Counted from the stretch's first letter, positions 7,052-16,800 are shown. The stretch: 17,989 nt of DNA from an uncultured Dysgonomonas sp. (GCA_937875275.1 CALNCC010000104.1:1-17989), one strand, 5' to 3'. The notes: generated by a model not told the origin, from the sequence alone. Numbers and translations: made by a program.

Positions 7052-8494
7052 ATGAATATAACTATAATACTACTTATACTATTAGTTGGAATAGTAGTTA
7101 CTTTCTTGTCAGGAAACAGATTGGCGTCTAAAGTAGCCATGCTGTTCAGCGTAGCTACTGCCGTGTTTTCAATAGCACTGTTGACGCAATTTTTAAGCGG
7201 AGGAACAATATCTTATTCCACCCCGTGGATAAGCAATCCTTCGGTGTTATTCTCGCTGCAAGCCGATGGATTGGGCATGGCAATGCTGTTGTTGACAACA
7301 CTGCTCACACCGGTGATTATATACACAAAAATAGCTTATCCGGTAAAGAAAGAAAAGGTACTTTACAGCCTCATTCTGTTTATGGAATTGGCCATGATAG
7401 GAACATTCCTCAGCAGCGATGGGTTGGTATATTATATTTTTTGGGAACTATCGTTGATACCGATCTACTTTATCATCTTGTATTGGGGCAACGGAGATCT
7501 CGAAAAACGTAAGAAAGCGACTCTAACATTCTTCATCTACACTTTTGCCGGATCGTTGTTTATGCTTGCCGCATTCATCTATCTGTATCAGATAACAGGA
7601 AGCCTCAGCCTCGATGCTCTGTATAGTGCTACATTGACAGCAAAAGAGCAGACTTGGATTTTCCTTGCACTCTTTCTCGCACTTGCTATCAAATCACCGA
7701 TATTTCCTTTCCATACATGGCAGGCGAATGCGTATCAGAAAGCTCCGGCTGTGGGAACAATGTTATTAGCGGCACTGATGTCGAAGATGGGATTGTACAG
7801 CATCATTCGTTGGCAATTGCCTATCACACCATTAGCAACAGCAGAGTTGCAATATATCGTAATCGCTCTATGCCTTGCAGGCGTTGTATACGGATCGTTG
7901 ATTGCTCTGCGCCAAGATAATATCAAACGCTTGTTAGCATACTCGTCATTGGCTCATGTGGGGCTGATTGCGGCGGGTATCTATTCGCTCACCACCGATG
8001 GACTGCAAGGTGCAGTATATCAGATGATGGCTCACGGCATTGTGATCGTCGGATTATTCTTTGCTGCCGACATCATATTCCGTAGAACCCAAATTGCGAT
8101 GATAAGTGAATTGGGTGGAATAAAAAGCCTTGCGCCACGCTTTACAATAGCCTTTATTACTATTGTATTTGCGTCGATAGCTCTGCCACCGATGTTTACA
8201 TTTGTCGGCGAATTTAGCATACTGTACGGTCTGTTTCAGTTAAACGGTTGGCTGGCATTGCTGGGTGGAACGACACTCTTCCTCGGCGCATTCTATATGT
8301 TGCGCATGTACCAAAAAGTGATGTTAGGCCCATTGCCATCCCAAAGAGTTTCGTTTACCGATATACATTTGCACGAAATCATTATCATGGCAATCATTAT
8401 CCTTGCCCTTATCGGTTTCGGCATCTATTCTAAACCTGTAACAGAACTTATTGCTCCAAGCATACAAGAAATATTGACATACGTAAAAAGATAA
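7052..8494 (+). CDS. nuoM: NADH-quinone oxidoreductase subunit M, antiporter-like proton pump
   Basis: NuoM is the middle antiporter-like pump of the membrane arm. It has 480 residues and about 14 hydrophobic helices. Pump residues are E132 (FWELSLIP), K214 (AIKSPIFPFHTW), K245 (ALMSKMGLY) and E387 (FVGEFSIL), matching E144, K234, K265 and E407 of E. coli. After the conserved FHTW the usual L-P-D-A-H is replaced by Q-A-N-A-Y (residues 224-228), a change in the loop after the broken helix TM7. The gene lies 15 bp after nuoL and 10 bp before nuoN, so it is certainly in the same transcript. Confidence 0.98.
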   Translation: MNITIILLILLVGIVVTFLSGNRLASKVAMLFSVATAVFSIALLTQFLSGGTISYSTPWISNPSVLFSLQADGLGMAMLLLTTLLTPVIIYTKIAYPVKKEKVLYSLILFMELAMIGTFLSSDGLVYYIFWELSLIPIYFIILYWGNGDLEKRKKATLTFFIYTFAGSLFMLAAFIYLYQITGSLSLDALYSATLTAKEQTWIFLALFLALAIKSPIFPFHTWQANAYQKAPAVGTMLLAALMSKMGLYSIIRWQLPITPLATAELQYIVIALCLAGVVYGSLIALRQDNIKRLLAYSSLAHVGLIAAGIYSLTTDGLQGAVYQMMAHGIVIVGLFFAADIIFRRTQIAMISELGGIKSLAPRFTIAFITIVFASIALPPMFTFVGEFSILYGLFQLNGWLALLGGTTLFLGAFYMLRMYQKVMLGPLPSQRVSFTDIHLHEIIIMAIIILALIGFGIYSKPVTELIAPSIQEILTYVKR

Positions 8495-8504
8495 TACAGA
8501 CACG

Positions 8505-9890
8505 ATGAGTACATTGATTGCGATTTCAGGACTTGGTATTTTATGCCTCCTGTTAGAGATCTTAAACTTAAGAAAAATTCTTGTTCCCATAACATGCGCT
8601 TTGCTTGCAGGCATATTGGGCATGACATACTGCGAATATCAGACACAAGAGCCGCTGTTCAGTTACGACACTTACAATATGATTGTCGATTCAGGATTGG
8701 GGCAGATATTCAGCATGTTGCTTATTATTCTTGCCATACTTATTGTAGGCATGAGCCCTAAGTTTTATGAAAACAATATTGCCAAAATAGCAGATTATAT
8801 CTCTATCAAGATATTTATGTTGGCCGGTGCGGTAGCTATGGTTTCTTTTGGCAACTTCGCCATGTTCTTCATCGGACTCGAAGTATTGTCGGTAGGAGCT
8901 TATGTATTAGCAGCAAGTCGCCCTAAAGATTCGCGTAGCAACGAGGCGGGAATGAAATACTTCATGATGGGGGCTTTTGCCTCAAGTTTCGTTCTGTTCG
9001 GTATAGCATTGGTATACGGAGCTACGGGCTCGTTTGATGTTGCCGAAATAAAAATGACATCAGCAGGCTTCAGCAATATTCCGGTGTGGTTCTATGCCGG
9101 ACTGATTATGATATCAATCGGTATGCTTTTTAAAGCATCTATCGTTCCGTTCCACTTTTGGGCACCCGATGTTTATGAGGGTTCTCCGACTCTGGTAACA
9201 ACCATGATGAGTACTTTGGTAAAAGTTGCGGCTATCGCTTCATTCTACAAAATCGTACTCATATTATCAGCCGGAGTAACTCCTGCATACGAAATATTGA
9301 TTATCGTACTTTCTATCTTGTCCATGACCATAGGAAACATCACCGCTCTGAGACAAAACAATATAAAACGTATGATGGCATTTTCGGGTATTTCGCATGC
9401 CGGATTCATGATAATGCCATTGTTGGTTTTGAATGAATTTCCCAATACACTCATCTACTATACTGCGGCATACGGACTTGCCGGTATTGCTGCGTTTGCA
9501 GTTATTATGGCTGTTTGTGAAAGCAAGGGCAGCGAGGATATATCCAACTTTAATGGATTGGCAAAGCGTGATCCGCTATTAGCTGTTACTCTGTCGGGGG
9601 CAATGCTGTCGATGGGTGGGATACCTGTATTTGCAGGGTTCTTTGCCAAACTGTTCGTGTTCAATCAAATGTTGGAAGCAAATCATTTGATATTGGTTAT
9701 ATTTGGTATTATCAACTCTATTATCGCAATTTATTACTACTTTCGAGTAGTGAATGCGATGTTCCTGAAAAGTAAGGCTTCGAAAGAAAGAATCAATGCT
9801 CCGGTATATACAATTGTAGGGGTGATTGCTTTGCTTTTGAATCTTATTATCGGAATATTCCCTTCTATCATAATGGGAATCGAAATGTAA
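8505..9890 (+). CDS. nuoN: NADH-quinone oxidoreductase subunit N, antiporter-like proton pump
   Basis: NuoN is the proximal antiporter-like pump, next to NuoK. It has 461 residues. Conserved pump residues are E126 (GLEVLSVGAY), K210 (LFKASIVPFHFWAPDVYEG), K240 (STLVKVAA) and K382 (GFFAKLFVF). The motif FHFWAPDVYEGSP at 217-229 is the NuoN hallmark that tells it apart from NuoL and NuoM. It is the last standard nuo gene in the canonical order, and a gene for a small secreted protein begins 25 bp downstream. Confidence 0.98.
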   Translation: MSTLIAISGLGILCLLLEILNLRKILVPITCALLAGILGMTYCEYQTQEPLFSYDTYNMIVDSGLGQIFSMLLIILAILIVGMSPKFYENNIAKIADYISIKIFMLAGAVAMVSFGNFAMFFIGLEVLSVGAYVLAASRPKDSRSNEAGMKYFMMGAFASSFVLFGIALVYGATGSFDVAEIKMTSAGFSNIPVWFYAGLIMISIGMLFKASIVPFHFWAPDVYEGSPTLVTTMMSTLVKVAAIASFYKIVLILSAGVTPAYEILIIVLSILSMTIGNITALRQNNIKRMMAFSGISHAGFMIMPLLVLNEFPNTLIYYTAAYGLAGIAAFAVIMAVCESKGSEDISNFNGLAKRDPLLAVTLSGAMLSMGGIPVFAGFFAKLFVFNQMLEANHLILVIFGIINSIIAIYYYFRVVNAMFLKSKASKERINAPVYTIVGVIALLLNLIIGIFPSIIMGIEM

Positions 9891-9915
9891 ATTATAAAAA
9901 CAGACACACTACTAC

Positions 9916-10449
9916 ATGAAAAAATTAATCTTATCTATTATCTTGACTTTGGTTACGTTGGTTACTGTACAAGCACAAGATAGTGCCGCAGTGGAAAAGC
10001 CAAAACTTGTAGATGGTAGAATGAAGCTTAGCCTATACCACTTCACAAATTCTAATCTGAAATACGCAGCCAGTGATATAAATCTGTTTATACAGAAAAG
10101 GAAGAAAGGTTTTAACTGGCCTATGACAAAGATGATCTTATATAAGGAGAACGACCAATTCACTTTCGAAATTGTTGCCATAGATAATGGATGGGCAAAC
10201 CTGATAGAAGAAGGTGAAGAGCCATACGGTTTCGCCATTGTAGAGGGACGCATCTTTCTGATAGCGACAAAAAGTGAAGGTGAAGAGATAAATATGGATG
10301 AATATCTTATTCAATCAGATCAGACACGTGTATTCAGCTTCGATCCCAAGCAAAAGCCATTGGCAAAGAATCCTCGTTGGTACTATCTCTACGAAAAGGA
10401 ACTTGCCTACATCAAAAAATCGGTAAACACAGACGTGATGGGTAAATAA
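9916..10449 (+). CDS. Predicted secreted protein of unknown function, downstream of nuoN
   Basis: I do not recognise this 177-residue protein. It begins with a clear Sec signal peptide: KK at residues 2-3, a hydrophobic core from about 4 to 17, and a VQA|QD cleavage site after residue 20. There is no cysteine anywhere, so it is not a lipoprotein and has no disulfides. The mature chain of about 157 residues has alternating short hydrophobic stretches (for example 82-89, 104-117) that suggest a mostly beta fold, followed by an acidic segment (119-129) and a basic, aromatic C-terminal region with RWYYLYEKE at 154-162. It starts 25 bp after nuoN on the same strand without an obvious promoter or terminator between, so co-transcription with the nuo operon is plausible. 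Location is inferred to be periplasmic or extracellular. Confidence 0.85.
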   Translation: MKKLILSIILTLVTLVTVQAQDSAAVEKPKLVDGRMKLSLYHFTNSNLKYAASDINLFIQKRKKGFNWPMTKMILYKENDQFTFEIVAIDNGWANLIEEGEEPYGFAIVEGRIFLIATKSEGEEINMDEYLIQSDQTRVFSFDPKQKPLAKNPRWYYLYEKELAYIKKSVNTDVMGK

Positions 10450-10455
10450 CCCTTC

Positions 10456-11580
10456 TTAGCCAAGAGTAACTACATTACCCGGTATATTGCGGACAATTCC
10501 TTTCAACTCCATCTCTAAAAGGATAGACAGTAATTGATAGACAGGCATGCTGACCTCGTGTGCAAGGAGGTCGATATGCATATTTCCTTGCTTCTTCAAT
10601 ACATTGACTACTTTTTGCTCCTCATCGTTGAGTTGGGCAGCAAATAGTTCTTGCTGCTTAGGTTCTTTCTTTTTTGCATTATTGGTTTTGCCCCATCCCA
10701 TCTGCTGAATAAAATAGTCGGTAGACTGCAACAGGTCGGCTTTGTGATTAGCGATAAGCTTATTGCATCCGACAGAGCCTCGATCTGAAACCCTACCCGG
10801 AGTTGCGAAAACATCTTTGCAATAGGAGTTGTCTAAATCCGCCGTTATCAGCGATCCGCCTTTTTCTCCCGATTCGATAACGATAACAGCATCAGCCAAT
10901 CCTGCAACAATACGATTACGACCGACGAAGTTATATCTTTCGGGTTCGGTTCCACTTGGATAGTCGGAAAGAATCCCTCCATTATTCAACATCTCAACAG
11001 CCGTACCGCGATGCACATGCGGATATATTCTATCTAACCCATGAGCCAGCACAGCAACCGTGCTGAGATTGTATTTCAATGCACAACGATGAGCTTGTAT
11101 GTCGATGCCGTAAGCCAAACCGCTGACGACAAGAAGGTCGGGAAAGATGGCTGACAACTCTTTCAGAAAGGTGTCGCAGTAGTTGAGACCATAATCTGTT
11201 GCATGCCGTGTCCCCACAATGCTGATAACTTTATCGGCATTCAGATTTACATTTCCTTTATGATATAGCAGTATCGGAGCGTCGGCACATTCTCGCAAGC
11301 GAAAAGGATACTCGTCATCGGTAATGAAAAATGTTTTGATATCATTCTTTTCTACAAAACGAAGCTCAGCCTCAGAACGTCTTAATACTTCCGGATTCGT
11401 TATTTCATCAGCAAGTCGGGCAGATACCCCATTTATTTTCATCAGCTCCTTTCTGCTGAACGAAAAGAGTCGCTCTTCATCTTCTACTGCGCTCAATAGA
11501 TTGCGGGCAGTGATGTTACCAACCCATTTAATGTTGGTAAGAGCAATTCGGTATAATAGTTTCTTGTGCGAGTCTGTCAA
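10456..11580 (-). CDS. dprA: DNA-processing protein DprA/Smf (predicted TTG start)
   Basis: DprA binds incoming single-stranded DNA during natural transformation and loads RecA on it. Many bacteria without known competence also keep it. The 374-residue protein has an N-terminal helix-hairpin/SAM-like region (about 8-65, with LMKINGVSARLADEI), a Rossmann-type core and a C-terminal winged-helix-like region (about 315-374). Core motifs are IVGTRHATDYG at 121-131, VSGLAYGIDIQAH at 152-164, GGILSDYPSGTEP at 201-213, RNRIVAGLAD at 221-230, GGSLITA at 241-247 and GCNKLIA at 271-277. The start is inferred as TTG at 11578-11580, overlapping the TGA of the ABC gene. The next in-frame Met (residue 47) would remove conserved N-terminal sequence, and the frame has no nearby upstream ATG. 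It converges on the secreted-protein gene with 6 bp between stops. Confidence 0.95.
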   Translation of the reverse strand: MTDSHKKLLYRIALTNIKWVGNITARNLLSAVEDEERLFSFSRKELMKINGVSARLADEITNPEVLRRSEAELRFVEKNDIKTFFITDDEYPFRLRECADAPILLYHKGNVNLNADKVISIVGTRHATDYGLNYCDTFLKELSAIFPDLLVVSGLAYGIDIQAHRCALKYNLSTVAVLAHGLDRIYPHVHRGTAVEMLNNGGILSDYPSGTEPERYNFVGRNRIVAGLADAVIVIESGEKGGSLITADLDNSYCKDVFATPGRVSDRGSVGCNKLIANHKADLLQSTDYFIQQMGWGKTNNAKKKEPKQQELFAAQLNDEEQKVVNVLKKQGNMHIDLLAHEVSMPVYQLLSILLEMELKGIVRNIPGNVVTLG

Positions 11581-12257
11581 GGTATAGGATTTGTTGCGGT
11601 CGGGTTTTCTATAATTTCTCCGTCTTTCATATAAATTGTTCGGTCGGTAATTGCCGCCAAATTTTCGTCATGCGTTACCACAACAAACGTTTGCCCGAAA
11701 GCATCACGAAGCTTGAAGAATAGCTTGTGTAGTTCTTCTTTATTTTCAGTATCGAGGCTTCCCGATGGTTCATCGGCAAGTATGACTGCCGGATTGTTGA
11801 CCAGTGCGCGAGCCACAGCTACACGTTGCTTCTCGCCGCCCGACAATTCGTTGGGCTTATGCTGAAGCCGTCCACTCAAGCCCATCATGTCAAGCAGTTC
11901 TTTGGCTCTCTTTTGTACTACCGAGTCCTTCTCTTTTGCGATAAGGGCAGGGATCATGACATTCTCTAAAGCTGTAAATTCGGGTAAAAGCTGATGAAAC
12001 TGAAAGACGAATCCTATATTTTTATTTCTGAAATCGGATAACTTATTATTGCTTAGTTTGCTGATCTCCTGATTATTCAACGAAACAGTGCCGGCATCTG
12101 CCTTGTCCAGTGTACCTATAATCTGCAACAAGGTTGTTTTTCCCGCGCCACTTGCCCCTACAATCGATACAATTTCTCCTTTCGCCACATCCAAGTCTAT
12201 ACTTTTCAGTACTTCGAGAGTTCCATAACTTTTGGTTATTCCCCGTGCTTTAATCAT
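11577..12257 (-). CDS. lolD: ABC transporter ATP-binding protein, LolD/MacB family
   Basis: This is the ATPase subunit of a LolCDE-type complex, which in Gram-negative bacteria extracts lipoproteins from the inner membrane for transfer to the outer membrane. It has 226 residues with Walker A GASGAGKTT at 34-42, Q-loop Q86, signature LSGGEKQRV at 138-146, Walker B VILADEPSG at 158-166 and switch H196. The Q-loop segment FQFHQLLPEFTALENVMIP (85-103) closely resembles LolD and supports that name over other MacB-family ATPases. No FtsX-like permease lies beside it, so its partners must be encoded elsewhere. I chose the ATG at 12257 over a TTG one codon upstream. The stop TGA overlaps the TTG start of dprA. 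A candidate -7 promoter element lies about 30 bp upstream. Confidence 0.92.
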   Translation of the reverse strand: MIKARGITKSYGTLEVLKSIDLDVAKGEIVSIVGASGAGKTTLLQIIGTLDKADAGTVSLNNQEISKLSNNKLSDFRNKNIGFVFQFHQLLPEFTALENVMIPALIAKEKDSVVQKRAKELLDMMGLSGRLQHKPNELSGGEKQRVAVARALVNNPAVILADEPSGSLDTENKEELHKLFFKLRDAFGQTFVVVTHDENLAAITDRTIYMKDGEIIENPTATNPIP

Positions 12258-12285
12258 CAACTACTGTCTTAAATTTATTATATTC

Positions 12286-12293
12286 CAAAGTTA
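12286..12293 (-). promoter_or_regulatory. Candidate Bacteroidota -7 promoter element for lolD-dprA
   Basis: On the minus strand this reads TAACTTTG, an exact match to the Bacteroidota housekeeping -7 consensus TAnnTTTG. It lies 28 bp before the lolD ATG, which would give a leader of about 20-25 nt. No good -33 TTG motif is seen at the usual spacing of about 19 bp, so the call rests on the -7 element and its position. Confidence 0.4.
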
Positions 12294-12360
12294 ATTTACT
12301 TCTCCGAATTTCACAGCCTTCTTTCATTTTTTTAGTCTTCACCACTACCTTTTGCCTCGA

Positions 12361-12410
12361 ATGGCAATCCCCTTGCCCATTCTCTCAAGTGAGAAATAGA
12401 ACAAGGGGAT
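12361..12410 (-). terminator. Hairpin region after gltD, with two competing folds; possible terminator
   Basis: A 9-bp perfect stem pairs 12367-12375 (ATCCCCTTG) with 12402-12410 (CAAGGGGAT). A smaller inner stem, 12380-12384 with 12391-12395 (TTCTC/GAGAA), sits inside it. Part of the outer stem can instead form a short hairpin, 12363-12367 with 12373-12377 (GGCAA/TTGCC), extendable to 12361-12380 with one bulge. The two folds exclude each other. The element is 28 bp beyond the gltD stop and upstream of the candidate lolD promoter, which fits a gltBD 3' end. No U-rich tract follows on the minus strand, so it is not a textbook intrinsic terminator. Confidence 0.4.
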
Positions 12411-12437
12411 CATTCAATAGATTAAATTTAGATCTTC

Positions 12438-13862
12438 TTATATCGTTTTCAGAAATTGGTCGATATGAGCTGCTGTTTCTCGCCCTGAAGCAATACACTT
12501 AACCACCAACGATTGTCCGCTCACACAGTCTCCCGTCCCGAACACTTTAGATACATTCGTCATCCGTGCTCCATTTGTTGCAACATTCTTGCGAGCATCA
12601 ACCTCGATACCAAGTTCCTTCAAAAGACCATCCTGCATCGGGTGAACAAAACCTAATGCGAGGAATACAAGGTCGATCTCCAGTACTTCGGGTTTTGCTA
12701 CTTCCTTCATTGTCATTTTACCCGATTCGTCCTTCATCCATTCTATTTCAACTATCTCAACGGCTTTGAGAACTCCACCCTCACCGATAAACCGTTTTGT
12801 GTTTACCAACCATCTCCTATCACAACCTTCACTATGAGAAGACGTTGTTTTCAATAGCACAGGAAACGGATTAGGCCATTGATTCTCGGCATCCTCCGCT
12901 TTGGGCGGTTTTGGCATAATCTCTATCTGGAGGATATTTTTTGCACCTTGTCGATTAGCTGTTCCTATACAATCGGAGCCGGTATCACCGCCGCCGATAA
13001 CCAATACATTCTTGTCTTTGGCATTAATTAACTGCCCTTCGGGAACAAACTCTTTCGCCACCAATTTATTTTCCATTGTCAGGTATTCCATCGCATAGTA
13101 TACACCTTTCAACTGCCTCCCTTCGATCGGTAAATCGCGGGGAACTTGAGAACCGATAGCTAAGCATATCGCATCATATTCTTTTTCAATATCTTTCGCC
13201 GTAATACCACCTCCTATTTCAGCGTTTGTTAAAAATTTCACACCTTCGGCAGCCATCAATTCTACTCGCCTTTCTACTATTCCTTTGTTCAACTTGAAAT
13301 CGGGAATACCAAACCGGAGAAGCCCACCTATATGAGAACTTTTTTCGTATACCGTAACTTCATGTCCCCTTTTATTTAGTTGGTTTGCCACAGCCAAACC
13401 CGATGGACCCGAACCAATAACGGCAACTTTCTTACCCGTACGATGCTGAGGCGGACATGGTTTTATATATCCTTCCTGATAGGCTTGTTCTATTGCCGCC
13501 GCTTCATTCTCTCTGATGGTAACCGGCACATGTTGTATATTCAACACACACGATTTCTCGCAAGGGGCAGGACAGATACGTCCTGTAAATTCAGGAAAAT
13601 CATTGGTCTGCTGTAACACTTCGGCGGCCAACCTCCAATTTCCCTGATAAATATAATCTTGCCATTCCGGCATTTTATTTCCTAACGGGCATGCCCAATG
13701 ACAAAACGGAATGCCACAGTCCATACACCGGGATGCCTGCTCGCGACGATCTTCGCTATTCAAAGTTTGTTCAACTTCGCCAAAGTCGCGGACACGTTCC
13801 TGAATAGGACGATATCCGGCTTCTTTTCTTCTTACTGTTAAAAACGCTTTTGGATTTCCCAT
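12438..13862 (-). CDS. gltD: Glutamate synthase small (beta) subunit, NADPH-type
   Basis: GltD oxidises NADPH through FAD and passes electrons to GltB for making glutamate from 2-oxoglutarate and glutamine. The 474-residue protein (ATG at 13862; a TTG three codons earlier is less likely, as the family starts M-G-x-P) has an N-terminal Fe-S region with C47, C50, C54, C58 and C97, C101, C105. FAD-binding VIGSGPSG is at 148-155 and the NADPH-site motif VIGGGDTGSD at 288-297. The C-terminal FAD motif GTGDCVSGQSLVV is at 442-454 and precedes the closing helix. It lies 12 bp after gltB in the usual gltB-gltD order, so the two are co-transcribed. The protein could resemble other GltD-like reductases, but the gltB neighbour settles its role. 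Confidence 0.97.
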   Translation of the reverse strand: MGNPKAFLTVRRKEAGYRPIQERVRDFGEVEQTLNSEDRREQASRCMDCGIPFCHWACPLGNKMPEWQDYIYQGNWRLAAEVLQQTNDFPEFTGRICPAPCEKSCVLNIQHVPVTIRENEAAAIEQAYQEGYIKPCPPQHRTGKKVAVIGSGPSGLAVANQLNKRGHEVTVYEKSSHIGGLLRFGIPDFKLNKGIVERRVELMAAEGVKFLTNAEIGGGITAKDIEKEYDAICLAIGSQVPRDLPIEGRQLKGVYYAMEYLTMENKLVAKEFVPEGQLINAKDKNVLVIGGGDTGSDCIGTANRQGAKNILQIEIMPKPPKAEDAENQWPNPFPVLLKTTSSHSEGCDRRWLVNTKRFIGEGGVLKAVEIVEIEWMKDESGKMTMKEVAKPEVLEIDLVFLALGFVHPMQDGLLKELGIEVDARKNVATNGARMTNVSKVFGTGDCVSGQSLVVKCIASGRETAAHIDQFLKTI

Positions 13863-13874
13863 ATCTGTCAATTT

Positions 13875-16800
13875 TTAATAGTCAAATTCAACTTCTGCAA
13901 TTTTCTTCTTGATAGCCTCCAACTTTTCGTCCTGAAGCACTTTTTTATATTCAATAGGCATCACCTTGATAAATTTATCAACTTCGACAGACCAATTGTC
14001 GAGGATATATTTTGCTTTCGGACTTTTGGTATATTCATAGTGAGAGTTTATCAATTGACGAAGTTCCTTTTGGTCGGCATTATCTTCGATCAACGAAAGT
14101 TCGACCATCTGCATGTTACAATAGTAGTCGAAGTCTCCGTTTATATTGTACACATAAGCAATACCACCACTCATACCTGCGGCAAAGTTACGTCCTGTTG
14201 CACCAAGCACAACAGTACGTCCGCCGGTCATGTACTCGCAGCAGTGGTCTCCAGCTCCTTCAACAACCGCTGTCGCTCCACTGTTCCTCACACAGAAACG
14301 TTCTCCTACCCTGCCGTTTATATACACCTCCCCGGCAGTCGCTCCATAGAGCAATGTATTACCGGCAATAATATTATCTTCGGGTTTGTAAGTTGCCACA
14401 CTTGGCGGAACGATGATAATTTTACCACCCGACAGCCCTTTACCTACATAATCGTTGGCATCGCCTTCGAGAGAGAATGTAACGCCATGAGCAAGGAACG
14501 CACCGAAGCTTTGCCCCGCCGACCCCTGAAACGAGCATCGGATGGTGTCAGCCGGCAATCCGGCATTGCCATACTCTTTGGCAATAACACCGGACAACAT
14601 GCCGCCAACAGTACGATCGGTATTCTTTATCGTTCTCGACAATTCGATAGGCATAGCCTTTTTAATTGCCGGATGGGCAGTTTCTATCAATTGACGATCC
14701 ATCACATCCTCAATTTTATGTTCCTGACTCTTAGTATGTCGGATAGCGTTTTCCTTCGCTTCGGCAGGCTGGAATAACAATCGGGAAAGATCGAGTTTGT
14801 TTATTTTCTCGTTGTTGTCGCTCTTTACATACTTGAGCAGATCGACGCGCCCGACAACCTCGTCGAGAGACGTAAAGCCTAAGGATGCAAGATGTTCGCG
14901 AACTTCTTCACCCAAAAAGTTGAAATAATTGATCAGATATTCACTTCTTCCGATGAATTTTTTTCTCAATTCTTCGTTCTGAGTAGCCACTCCAACAGGA
15001 CATGTATTCAGATGGCACTTACGCATCATAATACAGCCTAAAACAATCAGAGCACTTGTGGCGAACCCAAATTCTTCGGCACCGAGCATGGCAGCAACAA
15101 CAATATCTCTCCCTGTTTTCAACTGTCCGTCGGTTTGCAATTTCACCAATCCTCTGAGATTGTTGAGTATTAGGGTTTGTTGTACTTCGGCAAGACCGAT
15201 CTCAAGGGGAAGACCCGCATGCTTGATAGAACTTGCCGGACTGGCTCCAGTACCACCTTCACATCCACTGATGAGAATACGGTCGGCTTTTGCTTTGGCA
15301 ACACCTGCGGCAATAGTACCCACACCACTTTCGGCAACAAGTTTTACACTTATCTCGGCATTCGGATTTACGTTCTTCAGATCGAAAATCAACTGAGCCA
15401 AATCCTCGATAGAATAAATATCGTGGTGAGGCGGTGGCGAAATAAGGGATATGCCCGGTATAGAATGACGTGTCTGGGCAATAATCTTATCCACCTTGAA
15501 TCCGGGTAACTGACCACCTTCACCGGGTTTAGCACCTTGTGCTATTTTTATTTGTATCTCGTCCGCATTAACAAGGTATTCGGTGGTTACGCCAAAGCGT
15601 CCCGAAGCCACTTGTTTGATAGACGAACGGGCTTTGGTTGCAAAACGTTCTGCCAACTCGCCTCCCTCACCCGTATTGCTACGTCCACCAATTGCATTCA
15701 TCGCTATAGCCATGGCCTCGTGAGCTTCGCGGCTGATAGACCCGAACGACATCGCTCCCGTTACAAATCGTTTAGTAATATCCTCTACGGAATCGACCTT
15801 AGATATATCAATCGGTTTCTTTGACGGTTGGAACCAAAGGAAGTCGCGCAAGAATAATTTTTCTTTCTTAAGGTCGATAGAATCGGTATATTCTTTAAAC
15901 ATCTTGTAGCTGCCAAGACGTGTCGCAATCTGCAATTTAGAAATCGTTTCTGGATTCCATGCGTGATTCTCTCCATTTCTCCGCCAAGCATATACCCCTT
16001 GATTGATAAGGGCTGAATCGGTAATCTGATCTCTGAATGCTTCAACAAACGGAGTAATAGTTTCGCGAGCGATATCCTCCAGATCTATACCTTCTATCTT
16101 TGTAATAGTGCCTGTGAAAAATTTGTTGACAACCGTGGAACTGATACCTATTGCCTCGAACATCTGTGCTCCAAGATAGCTTTTGAGGGTAGAAATACCC
16201 ATCTTAGACATTGTTTTCAACAATCCTTTATTGATCGACTTGATATAATTTTTCTCGGCTGTATGAAGATCGAGATGTATATCCCCTTTCTTCACCAAGT
16301 CGTCGAGTACAGCAAACGCTAAGTATGGATTTACGGCATTTGCTCCGTATCCGAATAACAGGGCAAAGTGCATTACCTCGCGAGGTTCGGCAGACTCAAC
16401 GATAATGTCAATCTGCATACGTTTACGCCGATCGATCAGATAATGATGAACGGCCGATACAGCCAACAAAGAAGGTATAGCTGCATTGTCTTCGTTCACT
16501 CCTCTGTCACTGATTACGATATAATTATTACCTTTATCTACGGCCTTTTCGGCACACAGGCACAAGTCGTTCAATGCTCTTTCCATTCCCGCAGCTCCCC
16601 CCTTGGGGTCGAACAACATCGACAGCACTTCGGCTTTGAATCCTTTGTATTCGAGGTGAGTCAAGAGGTCTAACTCTATATTGGTTATGATCGGACTTGT
16701 CAATCCTACCATCTTACAATGTTCGGGCATCGGCTCAAGAATATTTTTATGCAAAGAACCGATATATCCGGCAACAGACATGACCAACTCCTCTCTGATT

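Noticed and set aside
8496..9936. The string ACAGACAC occurs just before both the nuoN start and the secreted-protein start
   Set aside because: The spacing to the two ATGs differs (1 versus 8 nt) and an 8-base match between two A-rich leaders is easily chance.
10440..10457. Small hairpin GGGT-aaata-ACCC followed by TTCTT at the stop codon of the secreted-protein gene, a possible bidirectional terminator
   Set aside because: The stem is only 4 bp and the tail is not a real T-run, so it is too weak to call although the convergent stops make a terminator likely somewhere here.
14040..14777. 245-codon open frame on the plus strand inside gltB
   Set aside because: It is antisense to conserved GltB sequence and has no recognisable domain or leader; a shadow of the gltB codon pattern.
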